Part shown: positions 1 through 6,591 of the stretch, piece by piece | Numbering within the stretch: the first letter of the stretch is position 1 | Layout of the letters: every line of letters starts with the position of its first letter | Source of the DNA: an uncultured Anaerostipes sp. | Lineage (GTDB): Bacteria; Bacillota; Clostridia; Lachnospirales; Lachnospiraceae | NCBI GenBank assembly: GCA_900756035.1 | Contig: CAAEIR010000138.1 | Location: 1 to 6,896, forward strand | Direction of reading: 5' to 3' | DNA: 6,896 nucleotides | Translations under genes and position numbers: made by a program | Notes under the pieces: generated by a model | Seen by the model: the letters and a program-made list of their open reading frames with translations, nothing else | What the model was told of the DNA's origin: nothing | Databases searched by the model: none

Positions 1-47
1 ATGAGGGGAGTTCCTCTTAGATGTCCTTACCATTTATACCAAAAAAG

Positions 48-87
48 AATAAGTCTGTAAGCTGTTTTTCTTGCTTACAAACTTATT
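48..87. repeat. Long imperfect inverted repeat upstream of the operon
   Basis: The left arm AATAAGTCTGTAAGC (48-62) is the reverse complement of the right arm GCTTACAAACTTATT (73-87) except for one C/A mismatch at 55/80. That gives 14 pairs around a 10-base T-rich loop (63-72). It ends about five bases before the AGGAGG of the first gene. No T-run follows it on the + strand, so it is not a standard terminator in that direction. An A-run at 41-46 would read as a T-run after the hairpin on the - strand. It could be an operator dyad, an RNA hairpin affecting translation or stability of the operon message, or a minus-direction terminator. The repeat is seen directly; the role is inference. Confidence 0.75.
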
Positions 88-91
88 ATAC

Positions 92-100
92 GAGGAGGAG
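92..100 (+). promoter_or_regulatory. Ribosome binding site fixing the first gene's start at 105
   Basis: GAGGAGGAG contains a perfect AGGAGG (93-98) six bases before the ATG at 105. The same frame is open back to an ATG at 21, but that start lacks a comparable purine-rich site and the extra 28 codons run through the inverted repeat. The start at 105 is therefore preferred. Confidence 0.85.
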
Positions 101-104
101 ACAT

Positions 105-674
105 ATGGACCGGACAGAACAAATACGGGAGTACTTGAAGCCTTATATCGTGAAGCGTGTACAAAGAAAAATAGAGGAAACCATCCAAATGAAGGTAAGC
201 CATCTCCAGTCTTCTGTAGCAGACCTGCTTGGTGGCGCCCTGAAAAGACAGGAAGAACAGCCACAGTGGAAACCGTCTTATATGGGTATGCTTCACCTAA
301 GCACCAGTCTGCTTACAGAGAGTTATGAGTATGAACTCTTTATTGCGGACAAGCAGATGTATTTGGATGAAAGCCAGGTTATAAGGTATTGGAAACCAGA
401 GTTTCTTTATCAAGATGCCCAGGAGGAAGAGAGCGTGAGGAAGGAACTTACGAAACGATTTGTCCGGTTAACCAGCTACGAGGTTTCCTATGCGAAGCGG
501 TTCCTATTTTATGAGTACCGTAATATAGCAGGAGTATATTGGAAAGAGAATCTTGATAAGATCATAAAGCTGGAAGGATTTATAAATTTGAAAAAGACTG
601 ATCAGTTTTTGATCCTTTTTGGAGATTATATGGGAAAGATACACACGGTATTAAGTTACGGGGAGGGAATGTAG
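105..674 (+). CDS. Unrecognised 189-aa protein, possible Rhs chaperone or adaptor
   Basis: I do not recognise this family. The product is 189 residues, has no cysteine, no signal peptide and no membrane segment, so it should be cytoplasmic. Residues 1-50 look helical and charged (MDRTEQIREYLKPY, then KRVQRKIEE). A Pro/Gln/Trp break follows (QPQWKP, 52-57), then a mixed aromatic-rich domain with YEYELFI (74-80), RYWKPEFLY (94-102), an acidic loop (104-109) and KRFLFYEYRNIAGVYW (131-146). The start at 105 has a perfect AGGAGG. Its TAG at 672-674 lies one base before the rhs ATG, and the rhs ribosome binding site sits inside its last codons, so the two are probably translationally coupled. Small proteins encoded directly upstream of rhs genes often load or stabilise the toxin (the Eag/DUF1795 proteins in Proteobacteria are the known example), but I see no Eag signature. 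A structural or delivery adaptor is equally possible. The gene is clear; the function is inference. Confidence 0.9.
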   Translation: MDRTEQIREYLKPYIVKRVQRKIEETIQMKVSHLQSSVADLLGGALKRQEEQPQWKPSYMGMLHLSTSLLTESYEYELFIADKQMYLDESQVIRYWKPEFLYQDAQEEESVRKELTKRFVRLTSYEVSYAKRFLFYEYRNIAGVYWKENLDKIIKLEGFINLKKTDQFLILFGDYMGKIHTVLSYGEGM

Positions 675-675
675 T

Positions 676-3600
676 ATGGTAGGAAGAAGTATATTCGGTA
701 GCAGTGTTTCCATGAATAATGAATTTAATTTTAAAGGAAAAAAAACAGAAATCAAAAGCCCAGGGAAAGCGTGTACCCCTGTTAAAATGGGGGACAGGGA
801 ACATACTGTGGATATTGCGCCATTTGTGCCATTAGTGCTTGGGACAATTCCTGTATGCTCCGGTACCAGGCAGCTTTCATCCATGGAACAGTCAGTCATG
901 GGGGCATTAAGCGTAGCGGGGACAATCCAGATAACGCAGGATCCTCAGACGGCCCAGTATATGTTTAACTATATCCTGTCGCTGTTAAAAGTGGTGAATG
1001 GGGCTTCTGCCAGAAACGGAAAACTGAGTGAAGATGAAATTAAGAAGTTGCTCATGGCATTGATGGGCAAATGGTTGGAGGCATCCGGCCCTGGTTTTAC
1101 GTCTTACAAGCAGCTGCTGATGGACCTCATGCAGAATGCAACCCTCCAGGATTTCATGAAAGGCATGCAGGATGCTGTTTGCGCTATAACAGGGGACCCG
1201 GTCAATGCCAATACCGGGAACTTTATTTATGAAAAAGAAGATTTATTGGTCAAAGGCCGGATTCCGCTCCGGTTCAAACGTTTCTACAACAGCACCGACC
1301 AAAGGACAGGAGCCATGGGGAAGGGATGGCGGCATAATTATGAGATTCAGCTTTTGCAGGAACAAGACAGATACATAATCCTCTGGGAAGATGGGAGAGA
1401 AGAGATTTACCTGCGGGATAAAGGAAACATAGCAGAGCCGTTGTTCGGACATCCCTGCCGCCTGAAGCAGGAAAGAGAAGGTTACCGCTATGAAACACAG
1501 GAGATGACCACTTACAGCTTTGACAATAAAGGGAAACTACGTAAGCAGGAAGACTCAAATGGACAGGGACTATTCTACACTTATGATAAAAGGGAGAGAC
1601 TGAGCAGGATTTCCAATAATAATGGCGCTTTCCTGAATTTTGAATATGACAGCCTCAGCAGATTTCTTTATAAGGTAACGGACCACACAGGCAGGTGTGT
1701 TACGTTTACATATGAGATGGATCGTCTAAAGGAAGTAAAGAATGCAGCCGGGCAGACATACTTCTATGATTACGGGCCAGATAAAAGAATCCGTAAAATA
1801 CGCAATCCCAGGGGAATTTATGTTCTGGAAAACAGCTATGATGACCGGGGGCGTACCATAAAACAAAGTTTTGCCGATGGTGGCGAAATCCGGTATGATT
1901 ATCAGGACGGCCTGAGCCGCACCCTTGTAACGGAACAGAATGGAAATAAGGTGGCTTATGTCCATGATGAAAGATTCCGAAATGTAAAGACAATTTATAT
2001 AGATGGAGAAGAACGCTTTACTTATAATGACAGAAACCAGTTAGTATCAAAAACTGATAAGAACGGGAACCGGACAAAAATTTCCTATGACGACAAAGGG
2101 AATACCACGCAGATTATTTTTCCGGATGGCGCAAAACATAACATGACTTATGATGCATCGAACCATCTGATTTCGATGGCTGTTAACGGTGTTCAGAAGG
2201 TTAAAAACACATACGATGCGGAAGGTAATCTGATAAAAATTACAGACGCCCTGGGACGAAGCAGGAAGGTGGCATACGATAAAAAAGGAAACGCCATAAA
2301 GATTGAACTGCCGGATGGAAGTACGGTCGCCTTAGATTATGACGACAATGGCAATATCACCCGTATCGCAGAAGCATCAGGCCGTTGCCTGGCTTATGAA
2401 TACGACAGCTGCAACCGTGCTGTCTGCATCATAGATGGGAATGGGAACCGAACCAGATTCGCCTATGATGCGTACAACCAGATTACCAGTGTTACCAACG
2501 CTGCCGGGAAATGTCGTACCTACGAATATAGCAAAAACGGGAAAGTGGTGGGAACCACTGATTTTAACGGTTCCGTCATCAGGCAGGAATATAACGTCAT
2601 GAATCAGGTAAAGTCCCTGACCAGGCCGGATGGTGGGACGACCTGTATGGAATATGACCAGATGCAGAATCTCTCTAAGAAAATCCTGCCAAACGGAGCG
2701 GAGATATCCTATGTGTATGACAGCCTTAACCGTATGGAACAGATGCTGCTTCCCACAGGAGGAGTGGTCCGGTATGAGTATGACCCGAAGGGAAACCGCA
2801 CAGCGGTCATTGATCCGGAAGGGAACCGGACTTCCATGGAGTATGATGAACGGGACAGGCTTACAAAAGTGACTGATCCCTCTGGCGCGTCAAAAAAATA
2901 TGAGTATGATTTAAATGGTTTCCTGATTTGCGTAACCAATGCTGTTGGAAAATCCCATACCTATACTTATGATAAGGCAGGGAACGTCATCAGCGAGACA
3001 GATATTTCAGGAAATCAAACCAGGTATGAATATAATGAGCTTAATAAGCTTACCTGTGTAATTGATTCGAAAAAACGGAAAACTATTTATGAATATGCAC
3101 CAGGCGGGGTACTTCGGAAGACCATTTATCCGGATGGGACCTTTGAAACATATGCTTATGACAAGAACGGTAATCAGATTCGGCGACAAAATCATAAGGG
3201 GGATTTTTTAGAGCTTGCTTATGACTGCCTGAACCGGCCGGTATCCGTCAAAAACAGTTTTGGCCAGGAAGTGAGCTATACTTACAACGCCAATGGAGCG
3301 GTGACCTCTGTGACGGATCCCCTCGGGAATGTGACATATTATGATTATTCTGCGGAAGGTAAGCTGACCTCTGTCGTGGATGCCGCCGGGAACAGGACAG
3401 AGTATGCATATGATACGATGGGGGAATTAATTACAATCTGTCAGCACCGGGGAAAAGATATTTTACTAAATCAAGATGGAAGCACACCTGCTCCTGATTC
3501 TGTTAATGGGGATATCCATTACACACATTATAAGCGCGATATACTGGGCAATGTAGAGACAATCACAAATCCACTCGGATTACAGGAACATTATTTATAT

Positions 3601-5688
3601 GACCTGTCGGGTCGGCTGGTTCTGAAAAAGGACCGGGAAGGTTTTGAAACCAGGTATGCCTATAATCCGGTGGGGGATATTGAAAGGATTGGCTATGCAG
3701 ATGGACGAAATGTTGTTTTTACCTACAACCCCATGCGTCAGTTGACAGAGATTAAGGACTGGCTGGGGACGACCAGAATTGAACTGGATGATATGGGACG
3801 GGTAAAGAAGGTACTGGATTATAAGGGGCGCGAAATATCTTATGGATGGAGCGCGATGGGAGAGCGTGAAGTGCTGATTTATCCCAATGGGAAAAAGGTT
3901 TCCTATGAGTATGATGAATTCTCCCGCTTAACCAAGCTGGTCGATGGCACGCAAGAAATCAAGTACCATTATAATGAGGATGGGCGCTTATGTGAAAAAA
4001 TATTACCGAATTCAATAATCAGCAGATATCAATACAATGACAGTGGACTTTTAGCTAAACTTGTCCACCAGAAAAACGGAGAAATCCTGGAACAATATGA
4101 TTACGAATATGATCAGATGAGGAACAAAATTGGAATCCGGAAGATGCGGCAGGCTACACTTATGGCGCCTGATGCTGTGGCGGAAGTAGGACATCAGATT
4201 CAGGAGGAAAATGGTTATTTCCAGTATCAATACGACAGCCTGAACCGGCTGATAGAAGTTCGGAAGAACAGGGAAAGCCTAAGACATTATGAATATGATG
4301 CATTTGGCAACCGTATAGGGAAAAGGACAGAGGACGGATATGCGCGCTATTATTACAACGCAGCCAACCAGCTGGTAAGGACAGATGGCATAGCTCCAGA
4401 AGAAACCTACCAATATGATAAAAGGGGAAATCTGACTGCAATTCTTCAGGGAAAGAGAGTGGTTAACCAATATGTCTATGATGAGACAGGCCGTTTAACC
4501 GTTGCTTTCAATTTAAAAGGAGAGGCAGCCAGGTATGGATATGATGGAATGGGGAATCGAACTGCCACTTTTGTATATGAGACTCCAACCCAATTAGCTA
4601 ATGGCACCGTTTCGGAAACACCAACCCGCAGCATAGAATATCTATTGGATATTACAAAACAGTATCGCAACTTACTGGAAAAGATAGAAACTTCAGGTGG
4701 ACAAGATGTTATCCAATGTTACACCTGGGATTCTAAAGTGGAATTAATGACCGAAAGGGGGACGCCCCATATTTACCTTCAAGATGATTTGGGCAGTACG
4801 CTACGCCTGATTTGTACTTCTGATAATCATCAATCGGTATATGAATACGATGAATTTGGAGTGGATTTAGGTGAAAATCAAGGAGAATCACAGCCATTTG
4901 GATATACAGGATATCAAAAAGATTCGATATCTAATACATATTTTGCACAAGCAAGGGAGTATTTACCTCAAGTGGGGCGATTCTGTGGAACTGATTTATA
5001 CGCGGGTGTAATAATAGGGCCGCAATCATTGAATCGTTATGGGTACTGTAGAAGCAACCCTCTGAATTGGGTAGATTTAGACGGCCAAAGACCACAGAAA
5101 AATGGCGGAGAGGGTTGGTGGGACTGGATATTTGGGGATAGTAAGTTTCTCAATAATAATGGCGATAATTCAAAAGATAAAAACCAGATAAATAATGTAA
5201 AAGATTATGGAACAAGGCCAGATGATTTTAGGCAAATTAAAGGAAACAGTAGGGAATTACTGTTTAATTCAGCACAAGGGATTTATAATGGTGCCCAAGC
5301 AGTTGATAAGATTGTTGATGCAAATTTAGAAGTTGGGTTTGGTCTGGGTGGGAATATATATTGGGGAATGATAGAAGGTGAGGTAACTGTGAAACCGCTA
5401 TTTTTTGAAACAGATGAACATGGCAATCTTGCCATAAAGAGTGAAGGCGCTGCCAAAACTACTGTACTAGAAGATATAGGAGTAGGGGGAACGGCTGGTT
5501 ATGATTTTACGTCAGGAAAACCTTATGGGTCAGCAGGAGTAGAGGGTCTTGAGTTTGATGGAGATTTAAAATATTCTATTGGAGGTGATCTGTATTTAGG
5601 TGTTGGCGGTGGTGGTAAAGTCACTTTTAACCTTACTGAATTAGAACCATATATTAAAAAAATTTTTGGATGTGATAGTCAAAACTAG
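676..5688 (+). CDS. Rhs/YD-repeat polymorphic toxin protein
   Basis: This 1670-aa Rhs protein starts at an ATG with GGGAGG (661-666) nine bases upstream. Residues 1-170 are a non-repeat N-terminal region with no Sec signal peptide, a mildly hydrophobic patch (IAPFVPLVLGTIPV, 47-60) and a helical stretch. GDPVNANTG (173-181), continuing to RFKRFYNS, matches the DUF6531-type entry of Rhs proteins. About 47 YD units with a period near 20 residues fill 280-1395, broken by non-repeat inserts at about 922-948 and 1156-1183. Core-end hallmarks follow: DDLGS (1370-1374), YEYDEFG (1389-1395), AREYLPQVGRF (1426-1436) and NPLNWVDLDG (1461-1470). Residues 1471-1670 are a variable C-terminal domain, the probable toxin. 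In characterised Rhs and TcC proteins the core folds into a shell that encloses the toxin, and an aspartyl autoprotease at the shell end releases it. Lacking a signal peptide, and lacking the wall-anchoring parts expected of a WapA-like protein, it probably needs a dedicated secretion apparatus outside this window. The downstream gene is its probable immunity gene. Family assignment is certain; toxicity and route are inferred. Confidence 0.97.
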   Translation: MVGRSIFGSSVSMNNEFNFKGKKTEIKSPGKACTPVKMGDREHTVDIAPFVPLVLGTIPVCSGTRQLSSMEQSVMGALSVAGTIQITQDPQTAQYMFNYILSLLKVVNGASARNGKLSEDEIKKLLMALMGKWLEASGPGFTSYKQLLMDLMQNATLQDFMKGMQDAVCAITGDPVNANTGNFIYEKEDLLVKGRIPLRFKRFYNSTDQRTGAMGKGWRHNYEIQLLQEQDRYIILWEDGREEIYLRDKGNIAEPLFGHPCRLKQEREGYRYETQEMTTYSFDNKGKLRKQEDSNGQGLFYTYDKRERLSRISNNNGAFLNFEYDSLSRFLYKVTDHTGRCVTFTYEMDRLKEVKNAAGQTYFYDYGPDKRIRKIRNPRGIYVLENSYDDRGRTIKQSFADGGEIRYDYQDGLSRTLVTEQNGNKVAYVHDERFRNVKTIYIDGEERFTYNDRNQLVSKTDKNGNRTKISYDDKGNTTQIIFPDGAKHNMTYDASNHLISMAVNGVQKVKNTYDAEGNLIKITDALGRSRKVAYDKKGNAIKIELPDGSTVALDYDDNGNITRIAEASGRCLAYEYDSCNRAVCIIDGNGNRTRFAYDAYNQITSVTNAAGKCRTYEYSKNGKVVGTTDFNGSVIRQEYNVMNQVKSLTRPDGGTTCMEYDQMQNLSKKILPNGAEISYVYDSLNRMEQMLLPTGGVVRYEYDPKGNRTAVIDPEGNRTSMEYDERDRLTKVTDPSGASKKYEYDLNGFLICVTNAVGKSHTYTYDKAGNVISETDISGNQTRYEYNELNKLTCVIDSKKRKTIYEYAPGGVLRKTIYPDGTFETYAYDKNGNQIRRQNHKGDFLELAYDCLNRPVSVKNSFGQEVSYTYNANGAVTSVTDPLGNVTYYDYSAEGKLTSVVDAAGNRTEYAYDTMGELITICQHRGKDILLNQDGSTPAPDSVNGDIHYTHYKRDILGNVETITNPLGLQEHYLYDLSGRLVLKKDREGFETRYAYNPVGDIERIGYADGRNVVFTYNPMRQLTEIKDWLGTTRIELDDMGRVKKVLDYKGREISYGWSAMGEREVLIYPNGKKVSYEYDEFSRLTKLVDGTQEIKYHYNEDGRLCEKILPNSIISRYQYNDSGLLAKLVHQKNGEILEQYDYEYDQMRNKIGIRKMRQATLMAPDAVAEVGHQIQEENGYFQYQYDSLNRLIEVRKNRESLRHYEYDAFGNRIGKRTEDGYARYYYNAANQLVRTDGIAPEETYQYDKRGNLTAILQGKRVVNQYVYDETGRLTVAFNLKGEAARYGYDGMGNRTATFVYETPTQLANGTVSETPTRSIEYLLDITKQYRNLLEKIETSGGQDVIQCYTWDSKVELMTERGTPHIYLQDDLGSTLRLICTSDNHQSVYEYDEFGVDLGENQGESQPFGYTGYQKDSISNTYFAQAREYLPQVGRFCGTDLYAGVIIGPQSLNRYGYCRSNPLNWVDLDGQRPQKNGGEGWWDWIFGDSKFLNNNGDNSKDKNQINNVKDYGTRPDDFRQIKGNSRELLFNSAQGIYNGAQAVDKIVDANLEVGFGLGGNIYWGMIEGEVTVKPLFFETDEHGNLAIKSEGAAKTTVLEDIGVGGTAGYDFTSGKPYGSAGVEGLEFDGDLKYSIGGDLYLGVGGGGKVTFNLTELEPYIKKIFGCDSQN
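1192..1320 (+). other. DUF6531-like entry segment of the Rhs core (residues 173-215)
   Basis: GDPVNANTG, then NFIYEKEDL, IPLRFKRFYNS and GKGWRHNY (ending just past this stretch) reproduce the conserved pattern that precedes the YD repeats in many secreted Rhs and polymorphic toxins: GDPV, a TG turn, a DL strand, PL-RFY and then GWRHNY. It marks where the variable N-terminal delivery region ends and the core begins. Confidence 0.85.
1513..4860 (+). repeat. YD-repeat array within the Rhs protein (about 47 units, residues 280-1395)
   Basis: Units follow a Y-x-Y-D-x-x-G-N/R-L plan spaced by about 20-22 residues. Clear examples are VAYDKKGNA, YEYDPKGNR, YTYDKAGNV, YAYDKNGNQ, YLYDLSGRL, YQYDSLNRL and YVYDETGRL. 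My hand count is 47-48, including degenerate units such as YGWSAMGER and IELDDMGRV. The DNA is not tandemly identical, so these are old, diverged protein repeats. In solved Rhs and TcC structures such repeats form a spiralling beta-sheet wall; that is family knowledge, not visible here. Confidence 0.93.
4903..5085 (+). other. C-terminal Rhs core and variant autocleavage region (residues 1410-1470)
   Basis: YTGY (1410-1413), AREYLPQVGRF (1426-1436), CGTD (1437-1440) and NRYGYCRSNPLNWVDLDG (1453-1470) correspond to the usual G-Y, ARYYDPELGRF, SEDP and N-Y-VDPxG series. The two aspartates that align with the family autoprotease residues are D1440 and D1467, with R1435 nearby. In both places the usual proline after the aspartate is leucine (TDL, VDL), and the spacing between them is 27 residues against about 23 in the textbook motif. 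If cleavage occurs, the released domain would begin near Q1471. Confidence 0.75.
5086..5688 (+). other. Variable C-terminal candidate toxin domain (residues 1471-1670)
   Basis: This is the 200-residue part after the Rhs core. It opens with a linker containing GEGWWDWIFG (1478-1487) and an Asn/Asp/Lys-rich stretch (1488-1510), then a helix-like segment (1525-1550, NSRELLFNSAQGIYNGAQAV). From 1551 on it is glycine-rich with alternating hydrophobic residues in three blocks: 1552-1573 (EVGFGLGGNIYWG onward), 1600-1625 (EDIGVGGTAGYDF onward) and 1632-1653 (LKYSIGGDLYLGVGGGGK onward). It closes with a helix-like tail (LEPYIKKIFGC). I see no HNH, NUCxxC, ART, deaminase or other nuclease signature. 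The pattern suggests a beta-rich, possibly membrane-active domain, supported only indirectly by the membrane-protein neighbour. I cannot name the family. Confidence 0.6.
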
Positions 5689-5717
5689 TAAGTGAAGTTC
5701 AACAGAGAGGTCTATCA

Positions 5718-6470
5718 ATGAAAAATAGAGTCAGAAATATGGCTATGTTATTAACTATTATTATGTGTTTTGCCCTGTTAAATCCAATATTGGCAGAAGG
5801 CCAGAATACAAACATAACACAATCAGACGAGGTTGCTGAAGAGCTTATTCTGCCATTACTTCGTGCATTGCAAAGCGGAAATAAGGATAAAATTTATGAG
5901 AAATGGGTAGACAAAAGTAAAACGAAGGAAACAGATGAGTTTTTTGATATGCTTATTGATCTATGGGCAGGGAGAGAGTTTACATCTGTAAAAAGAATTG
6001 GAGAAAAGGAACGGCAGGCCGAAGGAAAAATACCACTAGGCACGACTTATAGTTATGAAGTAACCTGCAAATATAATAAAGTCAAGGTGGAGATTACGGT
6101 TTCTGATCAGGGGATTGATTGGATCCACATATCGGTTCCCCCTAAAGTAACAGGTACTATTTCTACCTGGAGGCAGTTTAACCATGTTCAATGGCTATTT
6201 GCTGGGGTGACTGTGGTAGAAATTATATTTTCAATTTTTATGGCATGCCATTGTATAAAGAAAAAGCCCAGGTTTTGGGGAATCTGGTTATTGTTTATAC
6301 TGCTTGCTTATGCAGGTGTTGTCTTTCCAACAACAGGAGATTTAATAGTATCGTTTTATATCTATACATTGGCACTTCCTAAAATATTAAAATTTCACGG
6401 ATTAGGAATGCAGGTATACCTTTCGGTACCTATTGGGGCTATAATATACTGGATAATAAAAGAAAAATAG
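5718..6470 (+). CDS. Candidate membrane-anchored immunity protein
   Basis: This 250-aa protein begins 29 bases after the rhs stop, with AGAGAGG (5704-5710) seven bases before its ATG, so it is co-transcribed. Residues 1-26 form a Sec signal peptide: basic start MKNRVR, hydrophobic core MLLTIIMCFALL, and likely cleavage after ILA26. Residues 27-157 are a soluble extracytoplasmic domain: a helical start (EELILPLLRALQSGNKDKIYE) followed by strands (YSYEVTCKYNKVKVEITVS), an outline that loosely recalls DUF3887-like small alpha/beta folds. Membrane segments follow at about 158-180, 187-205, 208-222 and 231-247. KKKPR (181-185) between the first two should face the cytoplasm, which places the N-terminal domain outside. 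Position directly 3' of a variable Rhs tip is the standard place for the cognate immunity gene. Exposure outside plus membrane embedding points to a toxin acting at the membrane or on its outer side. Base composition matches the toxin domain, not the core. The gene is certain; the immunity role is likely; I do not recognise a named family. Confidence 0.93.
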   Translation: MKNRVRNMAMLLTIIMCFALLNPILAEGQNTNITQSDEVAEELILPLLRALQSGNKDKIYEKWVDKSKTKETDEFFDMLIDLWAGREFTSVKRIGEKERQAEGKIPLGTTYSYEVTCKYNKVKVEITVSDQGIDWIHISVPPKVTGTISTWRQFNHVQWLFAGVTVVEIIFSIFMACHCIKKKPRFWGIWLLFILLAYAGVVFPTTGDLIVSFYIYTLALPKILKFHGLGMQVYLSVPIGAIIYWIIKEK

Positions 6471-6502
6471 CTGTGATGCTCAGGGAGATACAGATATCAA
6501 CT

Positions 6503-6538
6503 AGGTCCAATAGGCAGTACGTTCTGTATCCAGGACCT
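6503..6538 (+). terminator. Weak hairpin, possible operon terminator
   Basis: AGGTCC (6503-6508) and GGACCT (6533-6538) pair perfectly, and CAG/CTG (6515-6517, 6524-6526) can form an inner stem. It lies 32 bases after the immunity gene stop, a sensible place for a terminator. There is no T-run after it, so it is at best a weak or factor-assisted terminator. Confidence 0.25.
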
Positions 6539-6591
6539 CGTAGTTTGCAAGTTGTCAGATAAATGCTGTAGAAAAGGTCGTGAAATACATT

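Noticed and set aside
1..60. A 19-codon frame MRGVPLRCPYHLY... starting at base 1 and ending at TAA 58-60, and a second short frame ending KKE at TAA 50-52.
   Set aside because: Neither has a visible ribosome binding site or enough length. The second has a TGA at 2-4 immediately upstream. ATGA at 1-4 could be a stop/start overlap of a gene outside the window, but that cannot be seen.
60..90. A promoter with TTGCTT (71-76) and TATTAT (84-89).
   Set aside because: The spacing is about 7 bases, far short of the 16-18 needed, and both lie within the inverted repeat.
21..104. Upstream ATG at 21 as the start of the first gene, adding 28 residues.
   Set aside because: The ATG at 105 has a perfect AGGAGG at good spacing. 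The extra residues run through the inverted repeat and look non-coding (Cys/Tyr/Arg-rich).
1706..1993. A 95-codon minus-strand frame, and several similar frames opposite the Rhs gene.
   Set aside because: They are antisense shadows of the YD-repeat codons with no independent ribosome binding sites or recognisable domains.
2630..2872. An 80-codon frame on the + strand inside the Rhs gene.
   Set aside because: It is an out-of-frame shadow of the YD repeats; the Rhs frame is continuous and clearly coding here.
1513..4860. The repeat array as a possible CRISPR or DNA-level tandem repeat.
   Set aside because: The periodicity is in the protein (YD units). DNA copies are diverged and there are no identical repeats with unique spacers.
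5086..5688. The C-terminal domain as a nuclease toxin.
   Set aside because: No HNH, NUCxxC, EndoU, BECR or similar catalytic pattern is visible, and the partner is a membrane protein rather than a small soluble inhibitor.
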